Notes: a model not told the origin generated them from the letters alone. A stretch of 56,190 nt of DNA from Imhoffiella purpurea (GCF_000585215.1 NZ_AONC01000076.1:1-56190); one strand, 5' to 3'. Shown: positions 34,582 through 42,680, numbered from the stretch's first letter. Numbers and translations: made by a program.

Positions 34582-35340
34582 TCATTCACGATCCCAGAGG
34601 TCGTGAATGCGATAGAGGCCGAGGATGTAGCGCAGCTGTTGACGGTTGTCCGCCCCCAGCCGCTGGCACAGTCCGGTCAGCAGTTTGTTGGCGTACGCGG
34701 GCGTGACCTCCTCTCCGTCGATGTTCTTCAACGGGCGTCCTGTGGCCAGGAACTCCAGGATCTTGCGCTCCTTGTCGGAAAGGTTCGAGAGATGCTCGAG
34801 CATCATGCTCTTGCGGCAGAGCGGATCGGAGTGGATGCGGTCGTGGAACAGACGCACGAGATTGCGCAGCACCTCGATCCGCTCGTCGAGCAGCTTGCTG
34901 AAGAGCGGCCCCTTGTCGCGGCTGACCAGGCTGGCGCCGGCGATCTCCTCCTTGTTGCTGAGGGTGGGAATGGAGACCCCGTTACATAGCCCGTAGTCGT
35001 GGCGAGCGACCTCGATGACGGTCCGTTCCTCCGGCTCCAAGACCCCTCGCTCGTCCTCGCGCCACCAGTCGATCGGTTTCAAGTCTCCCTGCAGGATGCG
35101 CTTGATGGTGAAGTCCCGATCGGAGAATTCGGCCTCGACATAGTGCTTCAGGAAGGACGCGTCGAAGCCTTCCGAGCGCAGGAGCACGGGCGATGCGCCC
35201 TCCTTCAGATATAAGAGATAAGAGCTATAGACGAGGCCGTCGAATCCGAGTCGGACGACGGCCCGCTCCAATGCCGCGAAGCACTGTTCGAGGCCCTCGG
35301 CGGCACAGAGTTCTCTGACGTAATCGACGACCGGTTGCAT
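34582..35340 (-). CDS. LuxR-type regulator with autoinducer-binding domain and divergent HTH
   Basis: The 252-residue protein has an N-terminal domain resembling the LuxR autoinducer-binding domain: LGFDGLVYSSYLLYL, FLKHYVEAEFSDRDFTIKRIL, PIDWWRE and HDYGLCNGVSIPT. The C-terminus is a LuxR-like HTH beginning LSDKERKILEFLATGRP and ending QRLGADNRQQLRYIL. The recognition-helix region (KNIDGEEVTPAYANKLL) departs from the usual IAxxLxISxxTVxxH pattern. No classical luxI is in the window, but a LuxI/FeeM-superfamily synthase lies 1.1 kb away on the other strand. It is downstream of the XRE/DUF4384-like gene in the same direction with a 49-bp gap, so likely co-transcribed. Confidence 0.78.
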   Translation of the reverse strand: MQPVVDYVRELCAAEGLEQCFAALERAVVRLGFDGLVYSSYLLYLKEGASPVLLRSEGFDASFLKHYVEAEFSDRDFTIKRILQGDLKPIDWWREDERGVLEPEERTVIEVARHDYGLCNGVSIPTLSNKEEIAGASLVSRDKGPLFSKLLDERIEVLRNLVRLFHDRIHSDPLCRKSMMLEHLSNLSDKERKILEFLATGRPLKNIDGEEVTPAYANKLLTGLCQRLGADNRQQLRYILGLYRIHDLWDRE

Positions 35341-35389
35341 ACCTCGGATTCATGACTCCGCGAAGCACAGACACATTGGGAAATGCCGA

Positions 35390-36151
35390 TCAGCCGACGA
35401 GCACGAGATCGAAGGTATCCACGGCGAGGTCGGGTCGTTCTCGAACTGGGGCCGTCAATCGCAGCGCCAGCTGATCCAGCTCGCTCAAGGTGAGGTCATA
35501 GCCGGTGAGCGGTCCCCGTGATGGCATGGGAATGCGATTCGCGCGCACGGCCACGAATTGACGCCAGCCCAGGCCGTCGGCGGACTCGAACTCCAGGTTC
35601 CCTCGGGCGGGATAGCGCAGATCGGCGCCCTCGAAGCGATTGACGAAATACTCGCCGTCCAAGGGTGCGAGTTGCACGAATCGGTCGCGACTGCGGATGA
35701 GCAGGAACAATTCCTGGTCGCGTCGTCCGGAGCAGCTCAGGAACCAGGCGGCGTTCAACGGAATCCTGGGCAGGCCATCCTCGCAGGGGGCGCTGTCCAG
35801 ACGTACCAGGCGCAGATCGGTATCCGTCCTCGGAACGAACCTGAGGATGCCGGCCCGCAAGGAGGCGTCGGCCATCAACCGGCCCCAGGGGCTGATGTCC
35901 GGATCGGTTCGCAGCAGCGGCAGGAAATCCTTCAGGCCGAGACAGTCGGCCAGCTTGCTGGCCGGTCCCTTGTCCACGCAGTCTCCGCTCCACGCCTTGC
36001 GCACGACGCCGACGCTCATGGTCTCGGGCACACGGATCCGTTTCCGGTAGAGGATCTCCAATTGCTGCTGTGTCTCGACCCCCAGCTTGCGAGCATAGGC
36101 GCGCACCTTCTCGGCGTCGAGCTTCACGCAGCGATTTCGTCGGGTTGTCAT
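35390..36151 (-). CDS. Protein with XRE-like N-terminus and DUF4384-like C-terminus
   Basis: The 253-residue protein has a basic N-terminal part (residues 1-75: DAEKVRAYARKLGVETQQQLEILY, then VVRKAWSGDCVDKGPASKLADCLGL) that reads like a cryptic Cro/C1-type DNA-binding fold. Residues 125-215 (AAWFLSCSGRRDQELFLLIRSRD followed by FVQLAPLDGEYF) resemble the beta-rich DUF4384 domain, which is often found near caspase-like and kinase signalling proteins. This is by-eye recognition and could be wrong. It is divergent from the acyl synthase gene and upstream of luxR, in line with a regulator or sensor of the cassette. Confidence 0.5.
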   Translation of the reverse strand: MTTRRNRCVKLDAEKVRAYARKLGVETQQQLEILYRKRIRVPETMSVGVVRKAWSGDCVDKGPASKLADCLGLKDFLPLLRTDPDISPWGRLMADASLRAGILRFVPRTDTDLRLVRLDSAPCEDGLPRIPLNAAWFLSCSGRRDQELFLLIRSRDRFVQLAPLDGEYFVNRFEGADLRYPARGNLEFESADGLGWRQFVAVRANRIPMPSRGPLTGYDLTLSELDQLALRLTAPVRERPDLAVDTFDLVLVG

Positions 36152-36437
36152 CCGGGCCGCGGTTTCAGACGGGATAGATACGATGAAGCTCGGAAAATAA
36201 CCAAGTCGAGACCGTCGGGAAAGAGCGCGAGATCATGAGGAACTCGTGAACGTCGAGTCCGGATCGGCGTTCGGTCGGGTCCCGTCGTGCTCGAACCGTC
36301 CTCCAGGCACCCCTTATCCGTCTTAAACGATCCTTAAGCCTCCCAATGGAAGGCTCGGCCAGGGATATCCTGCTCTGCGAGCGCTATCGGTCAGGACGTC
36401 TTGACATCTGTTTTCTTGTTCGAACGGAGGTCGAAGC
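36152..36437. promoter_or_regulatory. Divergent control region with 16-bp palindrome upstream of the acyl synthase
   Basis: At 36390-36405, GTCAGGACGTCTTGAC is a palindrome with one mismatched pair, centred 40 bp before ATG 36438. It is a good operator candidate for the LuxR-like or XRE-like regulator encoded next door. TTGACA (36401-36406) overlaps its right arm but has no matching -10 at 17 bp. On the minus strand TTGGTT (36199-36204) and TATCTA (36175-36180), 18 bp apart, could be the promoter of the XRE-like gene. GGAGG (36426-36430) is the synthase ribosome-binding site. Confidence 0.5.
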
Positions 36438-37160
36438 ATGACAATTCAGAGCCCATCGGCCGTCCTCGGTGGACTACCCGCGGCCGCGTGCATGCACGCG
36501 TCGTGGAGCGAGGCCCAGGGCAGCCTGTGCGAAATCGTCCGGGTCCGAGGGCGTACCGAGCTCGTGCTCGATCCCAGGCCCGAGGGTATCGAGCAGGATC
36601 GCATCCGAGAGGGGATCTGGGATCTGCGTCAGCGCGTCTACTCCCGCAAGTTTCCGGAGGTGAACCAGGTCCGGGACGATCCTTACGATTACCAGTCCTG
36701 CGTCATCTACTCCCGTTCCACCGAGGGGCGGGTGTGCGCGACCGCCCGTATCGCCTTCGACGGCGATTTGGGCATCCCCGAGGCCGCCCTGGTGGATCGG
36801 CTCGTGGACGGCTATCGCCGCGACGGCGTCCAGTTCGCGGAGCTGGGGCGGTTCATGATCGACGACGAGGGCCGAGGCATACTCGATTCCTTCTACCGCG
36901 CCTATTACGAGCTCGGCGCGGCCTGGGGCATTCAGCTCTATCTGATGTTCGTTCCGGACAACAAGGTCTCGCTGTACCGGCGGCTGATGGACGCCCGGGT
37001 CGCGATCTCCTTCCGCGATCTCACCTTCGGCGGAAACCACCCCTACGTGTGCATGGAATGGTGGCTCGACAGGACCAGGCCGCGCTTCTTCTCCTGGAGC
37101 GGGGCGAGCCGGTCCGGCGATGCGGCGGCCGTTCAGGTCCGGGGGGAGGGCGAGCGATGA
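36438..37160 (+). CDS. LuxI/FeeM-superfamily N-acyl amino acid (autoinducer-like) synthase
   Basis: The 240-residue GNAT-fold protein resembles FeeM-type N-acyl amino acid synthases and the exosortase-associated acyltransferase group, which are relatives of LuxI. GIWDLRQRVYSRKFPEVNQ (about 56-75) gives the conserved Arg region, DDPYDYQSCVIYSR (80-93) the acidic cluster, and QFAELGRFMID the Glu135-x-x-Arg138 pair seen in LuxI-like enzymes. Expected chemistry is transfer of an acyl chain from acyl-ACP to an amine. The product is unknown. GGAGG is 7 bases before ATG 36438. It overlaps the methyltransferase start by four bases (ATGA), so the product may be methylated. Confidence 0.68.
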   Translation: MTIQSPSAVLGGLPAAACMHASWSEAQGSLCEIVRVRGRTELVLDPRPEGIEQDRIREGIWDLRQRVYSRKFPEVNQVRDDPYDYQSCVIYSRSTEGRVCATARIAFDGDLGIPEAALVDRLVDGYRRDGVQFAELGRFMIDDEGRGILDSFYRAYYELGAAWGIQLYLMFVPDNKVSLYRRLMDARVAISFRDLTFGGNHPYVCMEWWLDRTRPRFFSWSGASRSGDAAAVQVRGEGER

Positions 37161-37813
37161 GCGCCGAGGCCTATCCTTCCACGCTCTGGAACGGCTACGC
37201 CCGTTCCCACGCCTCCGTCACGACCTCCTTCCAGTTGTCCCTGTATCGCGAGGCGGCGGGGCAACTCGGCGGGGACGTCCTGGACTGCGGCTGCGGCACC
37301 GCCCGGCTCGCCCCCTTCCTGGCCGACGATCCTGGGGTGACCTCCTACACCGGCGTGGATCTCGCTCCGGACATGGTGCGGATGGCCCGCTGGACGATCG
37401 AGCGGCTGGATCGGGAGCGGTTCGTCATCGAGCAGGGCGCGATCGAGGCGGTGCAAGGACAATTCGACAGCCTCGTCTCCATTCACAGCTATTATGCCTG
37501 GCCGCGTCCGCTCGATGTCCTGGCCCATATCCGCCGCCTCATGCGGTCTGGGGGGCGCTTCGTGCTGGCGACACCCAACCGGCGGCTGGACATGGAGCGC
37601 CTGCTCCGGGAGTCGTCCCGGGAACTGCTCGCACACCCCGACTTTCCCGAATTCGAGCGTCTCAATCTCGCGTTCGCCGGGAATCCGGGGGCCGCCTTCG
37701 TGGATATGGATCTGCTGATCGGGCAGTCTCGCGACGCGGGTTTCGCGGTCCTGGAATGTCATCAGCGTCACTACCTGGGCGGGGTCAACCTGTTGGTGCT
37801 GTCGACGCCCTGA
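37157..37813 (+). CDS. Class I SAM-dependent methyltransferase coupled to the acyl synthase
   Basis: The 218-residue methyltransferase has SAM motif I DVLDCGCGTARLAPFL at residues 40-55, an acidic post-I segment (YTGVDLAPDMVRMAR) and RLMRSGGRFVLATPN. No substrate-specific domain is visible. Coupling by ATGA overlap to the synthase gene makes a joint pathway likely, for example methyl-ester formation on an N-acyl amino acid or methylation of the amine. GGGGGGAGGG upstream gives a strong ribosome-binding site. It converges with the TPR-CHAT gene across 21 bp. Confidence 0.8.
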   Translation: MSAEAYPSTLWNGYARSHASVTTSFQLSLYREAAGQLGGDVLDCGCGTARLAPFLADDPGVTSYTGVDLAPDMVRMARWTIERLDRERFVIEQGAIEAVQGQFDSLVSIHSYYAWPRPLDVLAHIRRLMRSGGRFVLATPNRRLDMERLLRESSRELLAHPDFPEFERLNLAFAGNPGAAFVDMDLLIGQSRDAGFAVLECHQRHYLGGVNLLVLSTP

Positions 37814-37834
37814 ATCGGGCCGCGCACCCGGGAT

Positions 37835-40303
37835 TCAGGCGATGCACACGAAGCCGGCCCAGTGAAAGGGATGCGCGAAGGGGCGCTCTCCGGGCGATCC
37901 GTCCGGAGGGTCGTCCGGAGGGTCGTCCGGCACCCATTTGATGCGCATCGGACTCGGGGCCGCGCTCAATTCGCCGGCCGTTCGGACGCGCGGATCCAGC
38001 TGCTGGACCAGGGACTGAAGCTCGTCTCCGAGCGCATCCCTCAGCCACCTCTGGGCCGAGCGCAGGGCGGACGGGGGCGATGCCCCGGCATGCAGGTATT
38101 CGTAGAGCTTGAGCATCAGGACTCTGGTGGATCGGTCCGGCACCGGCCACAGGGAGCAGATGACCGCGCTCGCACCGGCGCCGAGAAAGGCGAGCGGCAG
38201 GCCGTAGGTCTCGTCGGGCAGTTCGCGGTACTCGGCGATCCCGCTCTCGCAGGCGGATAGGACCACGAGCGTATCGCAGCCGAGCCGGATGCGGCCCAGG
38301 ATCTCCGAGAGCTGCAGGATCTCGCCCCCCGCCATCAGCAGGCCGGACGCCTCCGGATGGCGCCAGCGAAAGCGGCCGTGACAGGCGAAGTGCAGATAAT
38401 CCAGGGGTCCGGCGGTGGAGATGGCGTCCAGCACGTGCCGCTTGGTGGCGCGCTTGCCCAACAGACTCGAGGCGCCCTGGAACAGGGCGCCCAGCATCTT
38501 TCCCTCGGCCCGGCTGTGGGGCAGGTCGCCGGTGGGATCCGCCACCACGAGCAGGCGGCGGCCGGCATTCCGGGCGGCGAACGTCGATGCGTTCGACAGC
38601 CCTCCCACGGCGCTCGCGAGGTCGAAGCGATGCATGATCTTGCGTTCGCCGCCGCGTACCATCGTCGGGGGAAACAGGGACAGGGGTCCCGAAGGGGCGA
38701 TACGCAGACGCCGCACCGAGACGGGCAAGCTGTCCAGGATCTGCCACAATGGGGCGAGATAGCCGTCCAGGGCCTCTGCGACCCGTTCCATCGCTCCGGA
38801 GAATGCCGTGGGGTCGCCCTGTTCGAGGAGCACCTGATAGCCGTCGAGCCAGCTCGATTCCCGGCCCGCCTTGCACTCGAAGAGCGATTCCAGGGCGGCG
38901 CGGTCGAGTCCGGTCAAACGGGCCAGGCGCACGGGGTGCGCCCGATCGTCCGAGCAGGCGACGAACACCGGCAGGTCGCGACCGTCCAGGGGTGGGACGC
39001 AGAAGGCGATGACGGCCTCGCCTGGGGAGGGAAAACCCGGCTTGGCATCGTCCGGGCCAAGCGCGGCGGGTGCGCGTCCGGCCCCGAGCAGGGCCCGATG
39101 CACGAGTCCGCGTCCCTCTATCAGGAATGCGAAGGCATCCGCCGGATTCCCCCGCTCGGCGATCGCGAGTACCCCCAGGTTCTTGGTGGCGCTGGCGGCA
39201 CCGATCAGGCGGCGCATCTCGTACCAGTTGCCGAGCCCGGCGATGGCGCCCCCCAGGAATCGCATGACCTCGCGGGCGATGCGCTCGACCTGCGGCCAGT
39301 TGCCGGTCTGCATCTCGGTCAGGGCGAGGCTGTGCTGGGAGCGCAACCAATCGGTGGGAAAACGCTCGAGGGTGCGAACCGAGAGTGCGGCGCGCAGATG
39401 GACACGCGAGCGCTTGAGGTTGGCTCCGGCATCGCCTCGAGACCGTTTGCGATAGGCCACGCCGAGGTTGTGTTGCACGCGCGCCCAGTCGTCGGCGAAC
39501 CGGGCGCGCTTCCAGACGCGCAGCGCCGCCCGGTAATGTCCGATGGCGGATTCGACGTTGTCGGCCCGGTTTCCGGCGATTCGCGACCGGTACATGCTTC
39601 CCAGATTGTTGTGGAGGCGCGCCCACTCGGTATTGGCGGGGAGTGCGTCGCAGATTCGGAGCGCGAGGCGGCCGAGCGCGATCGCGTCCTCCATGTTCTC
39701 CTCGCGATCGCCCGCGATCCGAATCTCGTAGGCATGGGCCAGGTTCGCCGCACAGCGGCAGTAGAGGTCGGGGTAGTCGCGGGGATTGAAGATCTCGAGT
39801 GCCGCGCGGTAGCGGCCGATGGCATGCTCGATGTTCTCGCGCGGATCGCCGACGATCCGCTGCAGGAATGCGTTGCCCAGATTGGCCTGGGAAGAGGCCC
39901 AGAGACGCGGATCGCGCTCCCGCTCCAGGTGGTCCCCGATGCTCGCGAGACAGTCCATCGCCCGTTCGAGATTGGCTGCGCGCGGCTCCTTGACGCGGCG
40001 GCGCCAGGCGACGGAGCAGTTGCTCATGACCCGTGCCCAGGTCAAGGGGTCGGTTTCGGGAGAGCAGAACCTAAGGGTCCGCTCGTAGGAGGCGATCGCC
40101 TGCTCGATGTAATCCGCCGCGCCTTCGCCCGGCATCTGCACCAGGATATTGGCTCGCATGAGTTGCAGCGCAGCCCAGTTCTCTCCCTCCTGGAGATCCG
40201 CCAGGGCCTCGTCCACCTCGGCGAGCCTGGCCAGCCCGCTCCGCTCGCCTTCCACCGGACCGCCCACTCGATCCAGGAATCGATCGATCGCGTCCGCGTC
40301 CAT
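37835..40303 (-). CDS. TPR-CHAT caspase-like peptidase
   Basis: The 822-residue protein has an N-terminal array of tetratricopeptide-like repeats (about residues 60-330). Several units have the form NLERAM..Y..AL.. and ARVQHNLGVAY. A C-terminal CHAT domain follows. The catalytic dyad is His642 in YLHFACHGRF and Cys685 in VVLSACESG, and the domain closes with HPFHWAGFVCIA. CHAT proteases are caspase relatives; some act as activated effectors in bacterial immunity or cell death. A DDPPDDPP stretch at about 788-796 is encoded by a 12-bp tandem repeat (37901-37929). The start is ATG 40303; upstream in-frame starts lack support. It converges with the synthase-methyltransferase pair. Confidence 0.82.
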   Translation of the reverse strand: MDADAIDRFLDRVGGPVEGERSGLARLAEVDEALADLQEGENWAALQLMRANILVQMPGEGAADYIEQAIASYERTLRFCSPETDPLTWARVMSNCSVAWRRRVKEPRAANLERAMDCLASIGDHLERERDPRLWASSQANLGNAFLQRIVGDPRENIEHAIGRYRAALEIFNPRDYPDLYCRCAANLAHAYEIRIAGDREENMEDAIALGRLALRICDALPANTEWARLHNNLGSMYRSRIAGNRADNVESAIGHYRAALRVWKRARFADDWARVQHNLGVAYRKRSRGDAGANLKRSRVHLRAALSVRTLERFPTDWLRSQHSLALTEMQTGNWPQVERIAREVMRFLGGAIAGLGNWYEMRRLIGAASATKNLGVLAIAERGNPADAFAFLIEGRGLVHRALLGAGRAPAALGPDDAKPGFPSPGEAVIAFCVPPLDGRDLPVFVACSDDRAHPVRLARLTGLDRAALESLFECKAGRESSWLDGYQVLLEQGDPTAFSGAMERVAEALDGYLAPLWQILDSLPVSVRRLRIAPSGPLSLFPPTMVRGGERKIMHRFDLASAVGGLSNASTFAARNAGRRLLVVADPTGDLPHSRAEGKMLGALFQGASSLLGKRATKRHVLDAISTAGPLDYLHFACHGRFRWRHPEASGLLMAGGEILQLSEILGRIRLGCDTLVVLSACESGIAEYRELPDETYGLPLAFLGAGASAVICSLWPVPDRSTRVLMLKLYEYLHAGASPPSALRSAQRWLRDALGDELQSLVQQLDPRVRTAGELSAAPSPMRIKWVPDDPPDDPPDGSPGERPFAHPFHWAGFVCIA

Positions 40304-40447
40304 CCTGATCTCGCCTCGCCCTCGATGGATTGCCCATAACGAGGCGCAAGGATCGGCTTTTCTCACGGCCGTCACAACGAGTGGAAAATGCACCTCCCTG
40401 TGCAAGCTTGGTCTGGATCGCCAGCTTCGCGTGTCGGCGGGCATGTC

Positions 40448-40471
40448 TCAAGGTTAGAATTCGAACCTTGA
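40448..40471. promoter_or_regulatory. 24-bp near-perfect palindrome upstream of the TPR-CHAT gene
   Basis: TCAAGGTT (40448-40455) and AACCTTGA (40464-40471) flank AGAATTCG, so 11 of 12 base pairs are symmetric. It lies in the 280-bp gap (40304-40583) between the TPR-CHAT start and the end of the small secreted-protein gene, 145 bp upstream of the former. It could be an operator or a terminator; no T-run follows on either strand, favouring an operator. Nothing else is seen in the gap. Confidence 0.5.
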
Positions 40472-40583
40472 CAATGCGGCCATGATCGGATCTGCGGTCG
40501 CCTGCGCTCGGGAGGGTCTGCCCCGCGTCGGAGCGGGCGCGAACTCTTCGTCCACCTCGCTGAAGTTCGGTGGCTGGCCGTCC

Positions 40584-41132
40584 TCAGAGGCCGCCCTCGA
40601 TCTGGGTTGCCCGCCTGGCATCGATCTCGGTCGCGATGTAGGAGAGCGCGATCCCCATCTCGCGGGTCCAGGACAGCTCGATGTACCAGGCGTTCGAAGC
40701 ATCCCAGTGATGGATGGCGCGACCCTCGCCGCGGCGGATGGAGGCGAGCTTGAAGGCCGGTGTGGAGGCATACTCGGGAAAGCGGCTGCGGTCCTCGCCC
40801 AGTCCGTATTTTTCGCGCAGCTGGTTGTAGAGATCGTCGAATTTCAGCTGGGTGGCGGTCTCGTAGGCGCGAACCACCTTGTAGATACGGTTCTCGAAGG
40901 CGAGCAGATAGAGCCGGTTGGCCCCGTCCGGGTAGACCAGGGCGAGGCTGTCCCCCTGGCTTTGGCGGGCCAGCGGGGAGGGTGCCGATCGAAGGGCTCG
41001 CTCGATGTCGCCGCCAAGACAGTAGCGGCCGAATACCAGCTTGAGACAGGAGTCGTCCCCGTTCGCCGTGCCTGCGATCAGCGTGGCTCCCAGCGCCAGA
41101 ATGCCGAACTCTCTAGCCAGTCGCCAACCCAT
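40584..41132 (-). CDS. Small secreted protein of unknown function
   Basis: The 182-residue protein has a signal peptide (residues 1-25, LALGATLIAGTANGD). The mature N-terminus reads DSCLKLVFGRYCLGGD, with two cysteines likely to form a disulfide. The rest is alpha/beta with AIHHWDASNAWYIELSWTREMGIALSYIATEI near the end. I do not recognise the family, though proteins with a C..LVFG.YCLGG start occur in other gammaproteobacteria. AAGGGG precedes ATG 41132. It is on the same strand as the TPR-CHAT gene but separated by 280 bp. It lies 63 bp downstream of murI. Confidence 0.65.
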   Translation of the reverse strand: MGWRLAREFGILALGATLIAGTANGDDSCLKLVFGRYCLGGDIERALRSAPSPLARQSQGDSLALVYPDGANRLYLLAFENRIYKVVRAYETATQLKFDDLYNQLREKYGLGEDRSRFPEYASTPAFKLASIRRGEGRAIHHWDASNAWYIELSWTREMGIALSYIATEIDARRATQIEGGL

Positions 41133-41195
41133 GAGGTTCCCCTTGTGACCGATGTGCCCGGGAGAGGATAGCCGAGCGTTCGGTGTGGTTCTGTC

Positions 41196-42044
41196 TCAGA
41201 CCCCTTCCAGAGCCAGGCCGCCGAGTGAGAAGGGGGCTTCCTTCGTCTCAGGCTCGGGCAGTCTTTCTACCAGTATTTCGGATCCCCAGAGCTGGCTGAT
41301 GAGCCGTTGAGTCCTGGCGGTCTGACCGCTGGTCCAGAAATGCTCGCGTCCGCAGCGGCCGGACGGGACGAGCAGGCCCGACTCGTCCAGTTTGCGCCGT
41401 ACCTGTCGGGCGACGGCCGCGCCCGAGTCGAGGACGGTCACCCCGTCTCCGGCGATCTCCCGGATCAGCGGCGTCAGATAGGGATAGTGGGTGCAGCCCA
41501 GCACCAGCATGTCGGCGCCGCGCTCCAGCAGGGGGTCGAGGTAGCGGGTCAGGAGGTCGCGCAGCGCCGGGCCGTCCAGCTCGCCGGACTCGATATGCTC
41601 GACCAGTCCCTGACAAGGCTGCAGCTGGATGTCTGCGCCCTGGCCGACGCGCTGCAGCAGCACCGAGAAGTTGTGGCTGGCCAGGGTCTGGCGTGTCGCC
41701 AGCACCCCGACGACCCCCGAGCAGGTCCGTTCCACCGCCGGCTTGACGGCCGGCTCCATGGCGACCAGCGGAACCGGATAGCGCGATCGCAGCAGCTTGG
41801 CGGCCGCCCCGGTCGCGGTGTTGCAGGCGACCACGATCGCCTTGGCGCCCCGCGAGAGCAGGAACTCGGTGATGGCGGTCGACCTGGACTCGATGAAGTC
41901 CTTGGACTTGTCGCCGTAGGGCGCGTGCCCCGAATCGGCGACATAGAGCAGGTCCTCGTGGGGCAGCTCGCGTCGGATCTCACGCAGCACGGTGAGACCG
42001 CCGACTCCGGAATCGAAGACACCGATCGGGTGGCTGGTTGTCAT
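41196..42044 (-). CDS. murI: Glutamate racemase MurI
   Basis: The 282-residue protein interconverts L- and D-glutamate for peptidoglycan. Motifs: GVFDSGVGGLTVLREI (catalytic Asp11 and Ser), APYGDKS, VVACNTATG (Cys74) and VLGCTHYPYL (second catalytic Cys, about residue 186). Length is normal. The start is ATG 42044, with MTTSHPIGVFDSG aligned as in other MurI proteins. It lies downstream of trxC with a 173-bp gap that contains the dispersed heptad-type repeat. Confidence 0.93.
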   Translation of the reverse strand: MTTSHPIGVFDSGVGGLTVLREIRRELPHEDLLYVADSGHAPYGDKSKDFIESRSTAITEFLLSRGAKAIVVACNTATGAAAKLLRSRYPVPLVAMEPAVKPAVERTCSGVVGVLATRQTLASHNFSVLLQRVGQGADIQLQPCQGLVEHIESGELDGPALRDLLTRYLDPLLERGADMLVLGCTHYPYLTPLIREIAGDGVTVLDSGAAVARQVRRKLDESGLLVPSGRCGREHFWTSGQTARTQRLISQLWGSEILVERLPEPETKEAPFSLGGLALEGV

Positions 42045-42163
42045 TGTCTTCAGTGGGTCGCTGTGGTCGGGGGAGGCGTCGCCCGCATCTCGGGCGGCGA
42101 TCGAACGGACGGGTTCGCAGTTTATGGCCGCGACGGCCGAAGAGGCAATGGGAATGCTGTGAT

Positions 42164-42207
42164 CAGCCGCCAGCCGCCAGCGTTCGGCCGCTGGTGGCTG
42201 GAAGCTG
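42164..42207. repeat. Second copy of the dispersed CTGG heptad repeat
   Basis: AGCCGCCAGCCGCCAG (from about 42165) contains two inverted CTGGCGG units. Positions 42190-42207 (GCTGGTGGCTGGAAGCTG) are the exact reverse complement of 18866-18883 near lipA. It lies between trxC and murI. Confidence 0.65.
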
Positions 42208-42217
42208 GCAGCTCCAC

Positions 42218-42652
42218 TCACAGATGTCCGTGCGTCCAGCGTACGATGTCGGCCGTGCCCATGGCGCCGGGCTGGCGCGCGATCTCTCGCCCCCCCTTGA
42301 AGAGCGCCAGGGTAGGGATGCTGCGGATCCCGTAGCGGGCGCCGAGCGTCTGCTCGGCCTCGGTGTCGACCTTGACCAGGCGCACCCTGGGCTCCAGCTG
42401 GGAAGCGGCCTGCTGATAGGCTGGCGCCATCATGCGGCAGGGGCCGCACCAGGGGGCCCAGAAGTCGACCAGGATCGGGATGTCGCTGCGGTCGAGGTGC
42501 CGCTGGAAGCGCGGTGTCGTCAGCTCGACCGGGTGTCCGCCGAAGAGCGGGGCGTGGCACTTGCCGCATTTTGGGCCCTCGCCGAGCCGCGCGGTCGGGA
42601 TGCGGTTGACCGCGTCGCAGGCGGGGCAGACGATGTGAAGTGAGTCGCTCAT
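42218..42652 (-). CDS. trxC: Thioredoxin 2 (TrxC) with N-terminal zinc finger
   Basis: The 144-residue protein has the TrxC zinc-binding pair C9-x-x-C12 and C29-x-x-C32 (CPAC, CGKC), then a thioredoxin domain with WCGPC (Cys69, Cys72) and the cis-proline segment IRSIPTLALFKGG. TrxC reduces disulfides and is often linked to oxidative stress defence. ATG 42652. It follows the cbpA-cbpM pair on the same strand with only a 28-bp gap, which suggests a small stress operon. Confidence 0.94.
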   Translation of the reverse strand: MSDSLHIVCPACDAVNRIPTARLGEGPKCGKCHAPLFGGHPVELTTPRFQRHLDRSDIPILVDFWAPWCGPCRMMAPAYQQAASQLEPRVRLVKVDTEAEQTLGARYGIRSIPTLALFKGGREIARQPGAMGTADIVRWTHGHL

Positions 42653-42680
42653 GTGTTCCGTCCGATATCTTTCGTTTTCG

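Noticed and set aside
34232-34606. An alternative frame overlapping the end of mtaB, considered as a frameshifted C-terminus
   Set aside because: The in-frame mtaB already has a full-length core; the alternative frame shows no TRAM-like sequence and is probably chance.
38357-40339. A 660-residue plus-strand open frame opposite the TPR-CHAT gene
   Set aside because: Antisense shadow; the minus-strand frame has TPR repeats and an intact CHAT catalytic dyad.
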